A stretch of DNA of 64,000 bases from Portunus trituberculatus (GCF_017591435.1 NC_059259.1:1964749-2028748), one strand, 5' to 3'. Numbered from the stretch's first letter, positions 1 through 16,208 are shown. Numbers and translations are program-made. The notes: a model not told the origin generated them from the sequence alone.

Positions 1-54
1 TAAATGGATTACGATGAGTATCTATAAGTCCTGCTAAGTCCTTGAATAAAACTA

Positions 55-3153
<3,099 letters not shown>

Positions 3154-3156
3154 GAA

Positions 3157-3840
<684 letters not shown>

Positions 3841-3971
3841 CCCAGATGAGAACCGCCTTGTCGTGGTGGGGGGGCTTCCGTGCCCCTGTGACCTGTCGAG
3901 CTAGGCTAGAGGGGGCTTAGGCCCCCTGCTCTGCCCTTTCGATGGGGAGAGGGCTACCCATGCTAGTAAGA

Positions 3972-4329
3972 TCGTGAGTCCCCCAGGGACCGCTCTGCAA
4001 TGGTAGCTTCAGTAGTTTCTGCCCAGCCTTCTGTGACGCCCTCCGTCTCAGATCGGGCTTCTTGTGATGAAGACGGTCTTAACATGGAGACGTCCGATGA
4101 TAATGTCACAGCCGTCCCTTGTGGACCCGCTGTGTCAAAAAGTGGAGTCCAGCCTGATTCTCGTCCTCCGAGGACCGGTAGGAGTGATGATGGTTCGCAT
4201 CAATCACCGGTAGGCCGAACGAAAGTCACATCACAACTCCTGGTGTCTTCTCGTCGGTTATTTATTTCTAGTCAGGTGAGTCACGGGCAGCCTCTTCAAA
4301 AGGCTCGCCAGTTCACTGTACCTAAATAG
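3972..4329 (+). pseudogene. ORF1 C-terminal fragment (I-like LINE copy 1)
   Basis: This encodes only the Ser/Pro-rich tail of the gag-like ORF1 protein, ending with the family TAG at 4327. The same tail is present at 10850-11223 and, on the - strand, in the copies at 26732, 57913 and 61922. No RNA-binding domain remains. Confidence 0.75.
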
Positions 4330-7300
4330 TCATCTTCAAGCTTCTACAATGGTAGAGGCCATCGCCCCTCGTGGGGGGAACTCCGAACTTTATTGTCGGA
4401 GTTCTCTCCAGCCTGTGTAGCTCTACAAGAGACTATGCTAGGTGATAGTACTTATTCTAATCCTCCTGGCTATCGTGCCTTTTTTAACACTGCTTTCCCG
4501 GACCAAGGCCACCACGGTGGCACAGCTATCCTTGTCCGTCAAGACATACCTGTTGTCCCCTTGCAACTCAACTCTCCCCTTCTGGTGGTTGCTGTTAAAG
4601 TTTTTTATGGGACGATCCTACACTATTTGCAGTTTATATCTCTCTCCTCGGCTTCCTGTCTCCATGGGTGAGCTTGACAACTTGGTGCGTCAGCTGACTC
4701 TGCCTTTTCTGTTCTCGTGGGGTTTTAATCGGTTCTTTTATTGAGGATGAAGGATTGGAGATTTTAAATTCTGGAGATGTCACACATTTCCACAATCCTA
4801 CTGGGACTTTTACAGCTATCGATCTTTCTATTTGTATATCTAATTCTTTCCTTGATTTTAATTGGCAGGTCCTACCGGATTTACACGGTAGTGACCACTT
4901 TCCGATTTTATTGGAATCTGTGAACTCTGAGCAACAGTCCCGGCCCCCACGCTAGGTTTTAGACAAGGCAGATTGGCCTCGATTCACAGATCTTAGCTCT
5001 TTTATCCGTCCGCTGGCTGACTTTTCTACTTGTGCTGAGGCTGTTCATTATTTTACCGATATTTTAATTTCAGTAGCGCTTCAGACAATCCCTAGGACGT
5101 TAGGTCGCTTTACTAAGCGTCCCGTTCCTTGGTGGAACGCAGCGTGCACTAAAGCTGTGCAAGAGAAACGGGCGGCTTTCTCTCGTCTCCGGCGACATCG
5201 TGGGGACCCGCAGTACCTGGAAGCTTTTCGGCGCTGCCGAGTTCGGGCCCGCCGCGTTTTGAAAGAGGCACAAAGAGCCTCTTGGAAAGCTTATGTGTCT
5301 TCCATTAATGCCCACACCCCTCTTACAGATATCTTTAACAATGTCAGCCGAATTGCTGGTAAGTATTCTGTTCCTCCCCAACCAGTTTTGTTGTCTGCTG
5401 GGCGAATGGTGGCAGACCCTAGGACTGTCGCCGACCTCTTCGCGGAGCACTTTGCTAGTGTTTCCCGGAGGCATCCTGCAGCCCCGGGCGCACGTTACCG
5501 CCAGAGAATGGAATCTCTCGGCATAAATTTTTCTTCCTCTGGAGGGGAGTCCTATAATGTCCCCTTCTCTGCCTCCGAGTTTCGGACTGCTTTGTCCCAG
5601 TGTCATGACTCTTCTCCTGGTCCAGACAACATTCCTTATGCCTTTTTGCGTCACATGTCTGACTGGGCTTTTAACTTTTAATTAAATCTTTATAATATGA
5701 TTTGGCATACCGGTGACTTTCCATCTTCTTGGGCTGTGGCAGTGGTTCTCCCATTTCCGAAGCCTGGGAAAGATCATCTCCAGGCTACGAATTATTGTCC
5801 TATATCTTTGACGTCTTGTATTTGTAAAGTGTAAGAAAAGATGGTAAATGTAAGACTCATGTGGTAATTGGAGAGGGGGAAGTACTTGTCATCGGTACAG
5901 TATGGCTTCCGTAAGATGAGGTCTACTACTGATGCTCTTTTATCCCTGGAGTCCTCTATTTGTGAGGCCTTTGCTAATCATCACCACCAGGTTACTGTAT
6001 TTTTTGACCTGGAGAAGGCCTACGACACAGCTTGGTGTCATGGGATTTTATGTTCCTTGTTTAATTTTGGTCTCCGTGGCCACCTTCCTATTTTTATCCA
6101 GCAGTTTTTATCCAGACGTCTTTTACGGGTTCGTGTGCTTGACTCCGTACATCATGCTAGGGTCCGCTTGGCTACGGGTGCATTTCGGACATCTCCAATA
6201 CCTAGTCTATTAGTAGATGCCGGATTCTGGCCGCTCGGCCTACGGCGCCAGTCTTCGATGCTCCGATGTTGGTTTAGCACCCACCGTCTTCCTGATTCTG
6301 TCCCTTGTCTGTCACTATTGCGGGACTCTCGTTCGGAGGTGTATGTCAGTCGACCTCGTCTCCCTAAACCTTTTGGCCATCGAGTTGCAAATCTCATAGC
6401 GGATTTATATATCGACCCCACTCCTGTGTACTCTTTCCGTCTACCACGAGTTATTGGCAGCTAACTGTTATCTCATTATGCCCTCCTGCCATGGATGGCA
6501 AGAAGGATTTTCTGCCAGCTCTGTCCCACACACGGTTTTTAGAATTTTTTTTTTCCATTCTAATGATATTCCTGTTTTTACTGATGGTTCCAAATCCGAC
6601 GCAGGCGTTGGGTTTAGTGTGGTTTTCCCCTCTTTTTTATCGGTCTGGCAGCCTTCCTTCAGTGGCATCCGTCTTTACTGCGGAGCTGTCTGCCATAGTC
6701 CTACTTTTACAAATAATTTTTACTCTCCCGGTTTCGTCTTTTACAATTTTTAATGACTGTCGCAGTGCTCTTACTTCTCTCTCTTGCACTATATCCTTTA
6801 ACCCTTTGGTTTTATTAGCCCTGGAGTGGCTATATCTTCTTACACAACGAGGATATCGTGTTGGGTTCTGTTGGGTCCCTGGTCACGTTGGTGTTCCAGG
6901 GAATGAACACGCAGATCGCCTCGCTAAAGAGGCAGCAAGTCGCTCTCCATCTCCTGCCCCTGTTCCGTTTCGAGATGTCTTTCCTCTAATTCGTGAGGCA
7001 GTTGCAGCAATTTGGCAGAGGAGATGGCTAACGGGAGTCGCAACCTCGAAAATAGGAGAGATCACTACTTCCTCTATCCCCCAATGGACATACACCCAGG
7101 TCCGGGATCGCCGTTTACAGACTTTATTGGCGCAACTACATATAGGTCACACGTACCTTACAAATAAGTATTTGATGACCAGGGACCCTCACCTTACTGT
7201 GATGACTGCTTGGTGCCGCTCACCGTGCGGCACCTGTTGGTAAAGTGCCCTAGTTTGGTCGAGTTAAGACACCGCTACCTCTACCGCTGTCGCGGTAGAG

Positions 7301-7390
7301 ATAGCGGTGTCTATTATATCTCAAAGGTCGTTGGACCATAGTGCCTGGCCCAGGGCTATTTTATGGTTTTTGGGAGAAGCAGGCCTTCTC
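4330..7390 (+). pseudogene. ORF2 pseudogene: endonuclease, RT, RNase H (I-like LINE copy 1)
   Basis: Collinear fragments cover the endonuclease (FSPACVALQETMLGDSTYS near 4393), a proximal RT part (YGFRKMRSTTDALLS and VFFDLEKAYDTAW, 5868-6100), an RNase H (TDGSKSDAGVGF, with WVPGHVGVPGNEHADRLAKE near 6870-6930) and the terminal finger region (about 7195-7260). The RT catalytic YVDD block is deleted at about 6136. Frames shift repeatedly. The family is placed in the I superfamily because of the order ORF1 gag, endonuclease, RT, RNase H and the I-factor-like RT motif PISLTSC. The exact clade is uncertain. Confidence 0.85.
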
Positions 7391-7611
7391 CCAAAGCTGT
7401 GAATTTTATTTTATTTTATTCTATGTATTTTAATGTTTTATATAGTTTTATAATAAGTATTTTTAGTTCTTAACTTTTTACTTGTATTGTTTTTAATTAT
7501 TTTACCTAGTTTTTAGATACATGATTATTGGCAGTCAATTTATAGTAGCGGCGCCATATGACCTTTGTTGTTGCGGCGCCATGAAATTAAAATCCATCCA
7601 TCCATCCATCC

Positions 7612-8913
7612 GTGACCACCTTCCTATTTTTATCCAGCAGTTTTTATCCAGACGTCTTTTACGGGTTCGAGTGGAGAGTGTTCTCTCCGATGCTACTGCT
7701 TTAAATGACGGTGTCCCACAGGGAAGTATTCTTAATGTTACGCTATTTGCAGTTGCAATAAATGGTGATTATAGATACTCTACCGGATGGCGTTCACAGC
7801 TCTTTATATGTGGACAACTTGTGCATCTCTTTTGCTGCTGCTAGGATGTCACTGATTGAGCGAAAGCTCCAACTGGCAATAAATTGGGTGTCCAGTTGGG
7901 CCAACATAAATGGTTTTCGATTCTCCACCTCAAAGACCGTGTCTATGCATTTTTGTCGAAATCGTGGCGTCCATCCAGATCCCAATTTATATTTAGCCAA
8001 TAGACGCATGTCATGTGTGGAGGCTACTCGATATCTTGGCCTATTGTTTGACAGCCGTTTTACTTGGGTTCCACATTTCCGTTTTCTTAAAGCGTCTTGC
8101 AGGACGGCACTATTCCTTCTTCGGGTTTTAAGTCACACCTCTTGGGGTGCGGACAGGGATACTTTGCTGCTTCTGCTTCCGGTTGTTTCATTGTGACCTC
8201 CTGCCATGGATGGCAAGAAGGATTTTCTGCCAGCTCTGTCCCACACACGGTTTTTAGAACACTTTTTTTTTTATCCATTCTGATGATATCCCCGTTTTTA
8301 CTGGTGGTTCCAAATCAGACGGAGGCGTTGGGTTTAGTGTGGTTTTTCCCTCTTTTTATCGGTCTGGCAGCCTTCCTTCGGTAGCTTCCGTGTTTACTGC
8401 GGAGCTGTCTGCCATAGTCCTAGCTTTACAGATAATTTTTATTCTCCCGGTTTCGTCCTTTACAATTTTTATTGACTCAGTGCTCTTACTGCTCTCTCCT
8501 CTTTTATTTCCCTTCACCCATTGGTTTTATCAGCCCTGGAGTGGCTCTATCTACTTACCAGAAGAGGATATCGTGTTGGGTTCTGTTGGGTCCCTGGTCA
8601 CGTAGGTGTTCCTGGGAATGAACACGCAGATCGCTTCGCTAAAGAGGCAGCAAGTCACGCTCCATCTCCTGCCCCTTTTCCGTTTCGAGATGTATTTCAC
8701 ACTATTCGTGTGGCGGTTGCAGCAATTTGGCAAAGGAGATGGCTATCGGGGGTCGCAACCTCGAAAATGGGAGAGATCACTACTTCCTCTATCCTCCAAT
8801 GGACATACACCCATGTCCGGGATCGCCGTTCACAGACTTTATTGGAGCGACTGCGCATAGGTCACACGTACCTTACAGAAAGGTACCTGTTGACCAGGGA
8901 CCCACAACATTAT
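7612..8913 (+). mobile_element. I-like LINE copy 2, left part (host of the nested insertion)
   Basis: The fragment begins inside the RT (LPIFIQQFLSRRLLRVRV) directly after the tail of copy 1. It continues through the RT palm and carries YVDNLCISFAAARMS, so the catalytic YVDD reads YVDN. It lacks the thumb region (deletion near 8193) and keeps RNase H (WVPGHVGVPGNEHADRFAKE near 8590-8650). It breaks at 8913 where copy 3 is inserted; its remainder resumes at 15083. Confidence 0.85.
8901..8913. repeat. Left target-site duplication of nested LINE copy 3
   Basis: The 13 bases CCCACAACATTAT recur as CCCACAACCTTAT at 15083-15095, a 12/13 match, on the other side of copy 3. The sequences outside join into an uninterrupted LINE ORF2. 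Confidence 0.8.
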
Positions 8914-9352
8914 CCCCCCCAGATGGGAACCGCCTTGTCGTGGTGGGGGGGCTTGCGTGCCCCTGTGACCTGGCGAGCTAGGCTAGAGGGGCTTAGGCCC
9001 CTGCTCTGCCCTTTCGAGGGGAAGAGGGCTACCCATGCTAGTACGGTCGCCAGTGAGGGGCCAGACTAAATGGTTCCTACGTAGGCTGCCAGTGGACCAG
9101 CGGAGCCACCCGCTGGAGGGATCGCCCAATAGGGGCTGTCCTGTGCTGGATGGTTGGGTGTCCAGGCTGGGATGATTTGGGAGGGGTCTCAGCTCTGTCG
9201 TGGACAAACATTCGTATCATGTGGGGCCTTTTTAAAACGACTGGTCCGCATGGGGACGAGGTACCCGTCCACGGCAGCCAGCGCTTCCTCCCATTGTAGT
9301 CCCAGTAGGTGGTTTCCTTGAGCCTGGAGCCAATTTTTGTGTAGCTTTTTTT

Positions 9353-11223
9353 ATGGGAAAAACAAAAAATATTCAGGTTCTCGTGAGGTGGCTGACCTGG
9401 CCCACGAGACGTCATCTTCAGGTCTGAGTAAGGAGGAGGATTCCCCTCCACAAGGGCCTCCTACAGCAGTCTCCTGTTCTGGAAGTTCTTCTGAGGATGC
9501 ATTTCTGCTGCATATGACACTCTTGTAATGGTAAATGTTAATCCATCATTTTCCTATCATGCCTTGCACTCACTTCTCAAGGCGTATGGTACGGTTGTTC
9601 GCATTCGACTGGTTTATGATAAGGACTTTCCTTCTAACCGCTGCTATGTAACGTTTATGTCATGTGATGAAGCTCGTTTAGCTTATGAACATGTAGCATC
9701 TCTGCCCCTCGCCGGCCATGGCTTTAAAACTGAATTTCTCCAGTCATGTAATATTTCAGACAGTGACATGGATTACATCCCAAATGTTTTTGAAAACTAT
9801 TTAGAGAATTCAGTTCCAGCAGTCCGCCAGATCCCACCTCCACGTTGGTTTGTGGCGTACTATAGAAATGGGCATGGGAATTTCATCCATGCCTCCCGGT
9901 ACCTGTCCAAAGAAATCGGCACGATTCCTGAGGGGAATCTGAAAAAGTATGGGAAGGGGGTGCTTGTGCGAGCAAAAGATCTTACGCAAGCTAGGATGTT
10001 GCAACATCTCCCATGCCCTTCTGACAGCATGTTTGAGACTGTTAAGGCTCATCCCACCTTTAACTATAGCAAAGGTTGTGTTTATAGCCAAGACCTCTGA
10101 ATTCCCAGAAGAGGAAATACTAGCAATGTGCCCTAGCTCAGTACAAAAGGTGACTAAGATGAGGAACTCCTCCAACATGGTCCTTCTCACATTTTTTGGG
10201 TCCACCCTTCCTGACCGTGTTAATATCGGTCCTATCAACCTAAGGGTGAGGCGCTTTGTTTCTCGCCCTCTTCAGTGCTTCTCATGCTATGGGTACGGTC
10301 ACGGGAAAAGCTCGTGTAAGGAAGCTTCCCGATGTGGTAATTGCTCTGCACTCGACTCGCATTCAGAGGAGCATTGCAATGGTGCAGCTTATTGTTTTCA
10401 TTGTCGTGATGCTCACCAGGTACGTTCCAGGCCCCAGGTATCGCCTGGAGCAGGACATACAGCTTGGAGTCAGGATCAGCCTCGGTCGTGAACTCCTGTA
10501 CCGCCAGAAGGATGGTACTGGTGCGACATCCTATGCTTCATTGGCCGCTCGCTCTTCGGCTGAGTCTGCCGGTCCGAAGACAACTCCTCCTGCTACCTCT
10601 CGCTCTGTTGGGGCGGGTGGTCCTGTTTATCTGGCTAACAGGTTTGCCATTTTGGCTGATGACTCGGTTGAGTCATCTCTTAGAAGTGACGAGAAAAATA
10701 CGGACTTGAACAAAGTCACCCATGTAGTAGATGTCCATTTGCCACCTGTATCTCCTAAGCCTTTCAAGGGTCTAACTAAGCGGCACCGCGGCTCTGCGGA
10801 GTCGTTAGATTTAGCTCAGCATAAGCAGTCTAAGTTTCTCCCGGTGCTTATAATCGTGAGTCCTCCAGGGACCGCTCTGCTAGGGTAGCTCCAGTAGTTT
10901 CTGTCCAGCCTTCTGTGACGCCCTCCGTCTCAGATCGGGCTTCTTATGATGAGGACGGTCTGAGCATGGAGACGTCCGATGATATTGTCATAGCCGTCCC
11001 TCGTGGACCAACTGTATCGGAAAGTGCAGTCCTGCCTGATCCTCGTCCTCCGAGGACCAGTAAAAGTGATGATAGTTCGCATCACCCACCGATAAGCCGA
11101 AAGGCTGAGGTCCAACGACCCGGCACACCTCAATTCCCGGTGTCTTCTCGTCGTTTGATTATTTCTAGTCAGGTCAGTCACGGGCAGCCTCAAAAGGCTC
11201 GCTCGTCCACTGCACCCAAATAG
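9353..11223 (+). pseudogene. ORF1 (gag-like RNA-binding protein), I-like LINE copy 3
   Basis: The family protein would coat the element RNA. An RRM-like fold lies near the N-terminus (about 9528-9720; CYVTFMSCDEARLAYEHVAS resembles an RNP1 strand). Three Cys-rich knuckles follow at 10270-10420: CFSCYGYGHGKSSC, CGNCSALDSHSEEHC and CFHCRDAHQ. A Ser/Pro-rich tail ends at the TAG of 11221-11223. The start ATG at 9353 corresponds to the ORF1 start of the - strand copies. Breaks occur after the start (near 9370-9530), near 10098 and near 10440, and the frame is lost again before 10915. Confidence 0.82.
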
Positions 11224-14200
11224 TCGTCTTCAAGCTTCTACAATGGAACTGTAGAGGCCTTCGCGCCTCGTGGGGGGAACTCCGAGCTTTGCTGTCGGAG
11301 TTCTCTCCAGCCTGTGTAGCTCTACAAGAGACTATGATAGGTGATAGTACTTATTCTAGTCCTCCTGGCTATCGTGCTTTTTAACACTCCTTTCCTGACC
11401 AGGGCCACCACGGTGGCACAGCTATTCTAGTCCGTCAGGATATACCTGTTATCCCGGTACAACTTAACTCTCCCTTCAGGTGGTTGCTGTTAAGGTCTTT
11501 ATGGGACGACTGTACACCATCTGCAGTTTATATCTCCTCCTCGGCTTCCTGTCTCAGGGGTGAGCTTGACGGCCTGGTGCGTCAGCTGACTCCGCCTTTT
11601 CTTTGTTGGGAGATTTTAACGGCCGTCACCCATTGTGGGATGAAGGTGCTAGTAATCCTCGTGGGGTTTTAATCGGTTCTTTTATTGAGGATGAGGGATT
11701 GGAGATTTTAAATTCTGGGATGTTACACATTTCCACAGTCCTACTGGGACTTTTACAGCTATCGATCTTTCTCTTTGTACATCTAATTCTTTCCTTGATT
11801 TTAATTGGCGAGTCCTACCGGATTTACACGGTAGTGACCACTTTCCGATTTTATTGCAATCTGTGAAATCTGAGCCACAGTCCCGGCCACCACGCTGGGT
11901 TTTAGACAAGGCAGATTGGCGTCGATTCACAGATTAGCTCTTTATCCGTCCGCTGGCTGACTTTTCTACTTGTGCTGAGGCTGTTGATTATTTTACTGAT
12001 TTTTTTATTTCTTTAGCCCTTCAGACAATCCCTAGGACGTCAGGTCGCTTTACTAAGCGTCCTGTTCCTTGGTGGAACGCAGCATGCACTGCAGCGGTAA
12101 AAGAGAAACGGGCAGCTTTCTCTCGTCTCCGGCGACATCGTGGGGACCCGCAGTGCCTGGAAGCTTTTCGGCGATGCCGAGCTCGGGCCCGCCGCATTTT
12201 GAAAGAGGCACAAAGAGCCTCGTGGAAAGCCTATGTCTCTTCCATAAACGTCCGCACCCCTCTTACGGATGTCTTAAACAAAGTCCGCCGAATTGCTGGG
12301 AAGTATTCTGCTCCTTACCCACCAATTTTGTTGTCTGCTGGGCGAACGGTGGCAGACCCTAGGAATGTCGCTGACCTCTTCGCAGAGCACTTTGCCAGTG
12401 TTTCCCAGAGGCATCCTGCAGCTCCGGGCGCACGTCACCGCCAGAGAATGGAATCTCTCGGCATAAACTTTTCTTCCGCTGGAGGAGAGTCTTGCGGACC
12501 GCTTTGTCCCAGTGTCACGACTCTTCTCCTGGGCCAGATGATATACCTTATGCCTTCTTGCGCCACATGTCTGACACTGCTTTTAACTTTCTTTTAAATC
12601 TTTATAATATGATTTGGCATACCGGTGACTTTCCATCTTCTTGGGCTGTGGCAGTGGTTCTCCCATTTCCGAAACCTGGGAAAGATAATCTCCAGGCTAC
12701 GAACTACCGTCCTATATCTTTAACGTCCTGTATTTGCAAAGTGTTAGAAAAGATGGGAAATATAAGACTCATGTGGTATTTGGAGAGGGGAAGTACTTGT
12801 CACCGGTACAGTACGGCTTCCGAAAGATGAGGTCTACTACTGATGCTCTTTTATCCCTAGAGTCTTCCATTTGTGAGGCCTTCGCTAATCACCACCATCA
12901 AGTAACAGTCTTTTTTGACCTGGAGAAGGCCTACGACACGGCTTGGTGTCATGGCATTTTACAGTCTTTGTTTAATTTTGGCCTTCGGGGCCACCTTCCT
13001 ATTTTTATCCAGCAGTTTTATCCAGACGTTTTTACGGGTTCGAGTTGGGAGATGCTACAGTTTTAAATGACGGTGTCCACAGGGAAGTATTCTTAGTGTT
13101 ACGCTATTCGCAGTTCCAATAAATGGTGTTATAGATACTCTACCGGATGGCGTTCACAGTTCTTTATATGTGGACGACTTGTGCATCTCTTTTGCTGCTT
13201 CTAGGATGTCACTGATTGAGCGCAAGCTCCAACTGGCGATCAATAGGGTGTCCAGTTGGGCCAACATGAACGGTTTTCGATTCTCCACCTTGAAGACCGT
13301 AGCCATGCATTTTTGTCGCAACCGTGGTGTCCATCCAGACCCTGATTTATACCTCGCCAATAGACGCCTCTCATGCGTGGAGGCGACTCGATATCTTGGC
13401 CTTTTATTTGACAACCGTCTCACCTGGATTCCCCATTTTCGCTCTCTTAAGGCGTCTTGTCGGCAGGCACTATCCCTTCTTCGGGTTTTAAGTCATACCT
13501 CTTGGGGTGCGGACAGGGACACGTTGCTGTTGCTTCACCGTACACTCATACTTCCGAAGCTGGAATACGGCTGTGAGATCTACTCATCCGCAACAGATGC
13601 ACGACTACGCTCGCTTGACCCCGTGCATCATGCTGGGGTCCGCTTGGCTACGGGTGCATTTCGGACATCTCCAATACCTAGCCTTCTAGTGGATGCTGGT
13701 TTCTGGCCGCTCGACCTCCGGCGCCAATCTTCGATGCTCCGGTGTTGGTTTCGCACCCACCGTCTGCCTGATTTTGTCCCTGTGTGTCAATGTTGCGGGA
13801 CTCGCGCTCGCAGGCGTATGTCACTCGACCGAGTCTCCCTAAACCTTTTGGCCTACGTGTTGCAAATCTCATGGCAGAGTTATCTATCGACCCCACTCCT
13901 GTGTACTCTTTCCGTCTCCCGCGAGTTGGTTATTGGCAGCTTCCTGTTATCTCATTATGCCCTGCCATTGATGGCAAGAAGGATTTTCTGCCAGCTCTGT
14001 CCCACACACGGTTTTAGAACACTTTTTATGCATTCTGATGATATCCCTGTTTTTACTGATGGCTCCAAATCCGACTCAGGCGTTGGATTTAGTGTGGTTT
14101 TCCTCTTTTATCGGTCTGGCAGCCTTCCTTCAGTGGCGTCCGTTTTTACTGCGGAGCTGTCTGCCATAGTCCTAGCTTTACAAATAATTTTTACTCTACC

Positions 14201-14890
14201 GGTTTCGTCTTTTACAATTTTTAGTGACTGTCGCAGTGCTCTTACTTCTCTCTCTTGCACTATATCCTTTAACCCTTTGGTTTTATCAGCCCTGGAGTGG
14301 CTATACCTTCTTACACAACGAGGATATCGTGTTGGGTTCTGTTGGGTTCCTGGTCACGTTGGTGTTCCAGGGGAATGAACACGCAGATCGCCTCGCTAAA
14401 GAGGCAGCAAGTCGCGCTCCATCTCCTGCGTCTGTTCCGTTTCGAGATGTCTTTCCTCTAATTCGTGAGGCAGTTGCAGCAATCTGGCAGAGGAGATGGC
14501 TAACGGGGGGTCGCAACCTCGAAAATGGGAGAGATCACTATTTCCTCTATCCCTCACTGGACATACACCCATGTTCGAGATCGACGTTTACAGACTTTAT
14601 TGGCGCGACTGCGTATAGGTCACACGTACCTTACTCAGAGGTACCTGTTGACCAGGGATCCTCAACCTTACTGTGATGACTGCCTGGTGCCACTTACCGT
14701 GCGGCACCTATTGGTAGAGTGCCCTAGTTTGATAGAGTTACGACACCGCTACCTCTACCCCTGTCGCGGTAGAGATAGCGGTGTCTATTATATCTCAAAG
14801 GTCCTTGGACCAAAGTGTCTGGCCCAAGGCCATGACGTTTTAGATTTTGGGAGAAGCTGGCCTTCTCCCAAAGCTGTGAATTTTATTTAA
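11224..14890 (+). pseudogene. ORF2 (endonuclease, RT, RNase H), I-like LINE copy 3
   Basis: ORF2 begins a few bases after the ORF1 stop. Endonuclease about 11230-11930. RT about 12490-13450: NYRPISLTSCICKVLEKM, VFFDLEKAYDTAW, then a frameshifted palm with VDDLCISFAASRMS. The longest open stretch (13170-14378) covers the RT thumb and RNase H (VFTDGSKSDSGVGFS, then WVPGHVGVPG). A frameshift at about 14375 separates the RNase H end, NEHADRLAKEAASRAPSPAS. The terminal finger YCDDCLVPLTVRHLLVEC (C-X2-C-X7-H-X4-C) lies at about 14669-14722. At least five frameshifts make it a pseudogene. Confidence 0.88.
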
Positions 14891-14931
14891 TTTTAATATA
14901 TGTATTTTAATGGTTTATATATATTATTGTA

Positions 14932-14956
14932 GTTTTTTTTTTTTTTTTTTTTTTTT
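14932..14956. repeat. Poly(T) run in LINE 3' UTR
   Basis: About 25 T residues in the AT-rich 3' UTR of LINE copy 3. Other copies lack a run of this length, so it is probably slippage and not a tail, because the tail is (ATCC)n. Confidence 0.9.
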
Positions 14957-15082
14957 AGCTATGGTATTGGTTTTAATTGCTTTTAGTTGTTTTTATCAAC
15001 AATTTTGTCTTTTTACATTATTGTAGAGGCGCCATATGACCGTAGATGTTGCGGCGTCTAAAATTAAAATCCATCCATCCAT

Positions 15083-15262
15083 CCCACAACCTTATTGTGA
15101 TGACTGCTTGGTGCCGCTTACTGTGTGGCACCTACTTGTAATAGAGTGCCCTAGTTTAATTGAGTTACGACACCGCTACCTCTACTGGTGTCGCGGTAGA
15201 GATAGCGGTGTCTTTTACCTATCTAAGGTCCTTGGTCCAGCTTCTCTGGCCCCTGGGCATGA
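15083..15262 (+). mobile_element. I-like LINE copy 2, right part (after nested insertion)
   Basis: It starts with the right target duplication (15083-15095) and continues the ORF2 C-terminus exactly where copy 2 stopped at 8913: the terminal finger, then the stem-like CTACCTCTAC / GTAGAGATAG segment. It ends near 15262 inside the 3' part, where LINE-end repeat locus 2 begins. Confidence 0.82.
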
Positions 15263-15710
15263 CGTTTTTACCTGCGACCCGCGTGCCATCTGTTAGAAAC
15301 TAATCAATTCCTCCAGCCCGCTCATGAACTCGTATATCCTAGCTTATAGAATTCTTGTCCGTGAGCGTGGTGCAGTGTGGTAATTGTGGAAGCGTGGGCA
15401 GTGGAACAGGAAATGTTCGATGGTCTCAGGAAGTCCTATACCAAGGACAGAAGGGGTCACAAGACAGACGTAGGCAGTGTAAGTGAGCACTGAGCGTGGT
15501 GTGGCCCAGGCGGAGGTGGGCGATAGCTGCTGTGGCTTGCGTTCCTTCCCGTGACTGACTGACTTTGAATCTTCTTGGAACGGCGCTCGTCCTTCCCAGC
15601 TGATGGACCCCTCCATCCCTCTCCCCCTTGCTGACTGCGACCGGCACGCCATCTCTTGCTGGCTCCAATCCCTAATCGATTTCTCCAGCCCACCCATTGA
15701 ACCTCTATAT

Positions 15711-16208
15711 CAGTGGTTCTTAACCTTTTTACTACCACGCCCCTTCTAGGAACTGCTCTTTCCCTCTACGTCCCCTTGCATCTATAGACAAATTTCACTC
15801 CCAGATTTAAAAAGAAAAAAAAAAAAAAATGGCTTCTTAGTCCATTTACTAAGCATGAATTACATTTGTGAGATATTTGACACTGCTCTAAGCTACCAGA
15901 TCTTGAATACATGGTTAGTGAGATATTTGACACTGCTCTAAGCTACCAGATGTTGAATACATGGTTAGTGAGATATTTGACACTGCTTCTTAGCTACCAG
16001 ATCTTGCATACGTGGTCAGGCGTTCATACGTGGTCATACGTTCAGGCGGTTTCTGTACTTGGTTTTGATAGCAACGAGCTCTTGTCATGAAAATAACCCA
16101 TAAATGGAAAAACTTTTACTTTTCACCTGAGGCTCGTATCCCCCCTGGAAATCACCCACGCCCCCCTAGGAGGCTAGGAGGGCGCGCCCCCCAGGTTAAG
16201 AACCAGTG
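15711..16208. mobile_element. hAT-type MITE (498 bp)
   Basis: The terminal inverted repeats are CAGTGGTTCTTAACCT at the left and its near-perfect complement AGGTTAAGAACCAGTG at the right. The insertion is flanked by an identical 8-bp duplication, CTCTATAT (15703-15710 and 16209-16216), the length known for hAT transposases. There is no coding capacity. Inside are three tandem copies of a 50-bp unit (about 15868-16018), a poly(A) run near 15815-15830 and C-rich subterminal blocks. Confidence 0.92.
15868..16018. repeat. 50-bp tandem repeat x3 inside the hAT MITE
   Basis: The unit starts GTGAGATATTTGACACTGCT and recurs three times. The first two copies differ by one base; the third is more diverged. 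It is internal to the MITE. Confidence 0.9.

Larger units (their letters stand above)
3842..7611 (+). mobile_element. I-like LINE copy 1 (RNase H type), internally deleted
   Basis: This copy starts with the family 5' end (AGATGAGAACCGCC) and ends with the family 3' tail, AAATTAAAATCC followed by (ATCC)n. An early deletion joins 5' UTR sequence (to about 3970) to the last part of ORF1, so the RRM and zinc-knuckle parts are missing. A second deletion near 6134-6138 removes about 570 bp of the reverse transcriptase, judged against the copy at 8914-15082. Endonuclease, part of RT, RNase H and the C-terminal finger remain in shifted frames. Confidence 0.88.
8914..15082 (+). mobile_element. I-like LINE copy 3, near full length, nested in copy 2
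   Basis: This is the most complete + strand member, about 6.2 kb. It has a C-rich start then AGATGGGAACCGCC, a 5' UTR to 9352, ORF1 9353-11223, ORF2 from 11224 to about 14890, an AT-rich 3' UTR with a poly(T) run (14932-14956), and the tail AAAATTAAAATCC plus (ATCC)n ending at 15082. A 13-bp target duplication flanks it. Both ORFs contain frameshifts, so it is not obviously active, but its ends define the family. Confidence 0.9.

Noticed and set aside
3842..15262. Several separate host genes (RNase H, endonuclease, RT)
   Set aside because: The fragments are collinear, repeated in other copies and bounded by LINE ends, so they are parts of one LINE family.
15868..16018. CRISPR-like array
   Set aside because: The 50-bp units are directly adjacent with no spacers, inside a eukaryotic hAT MITE.
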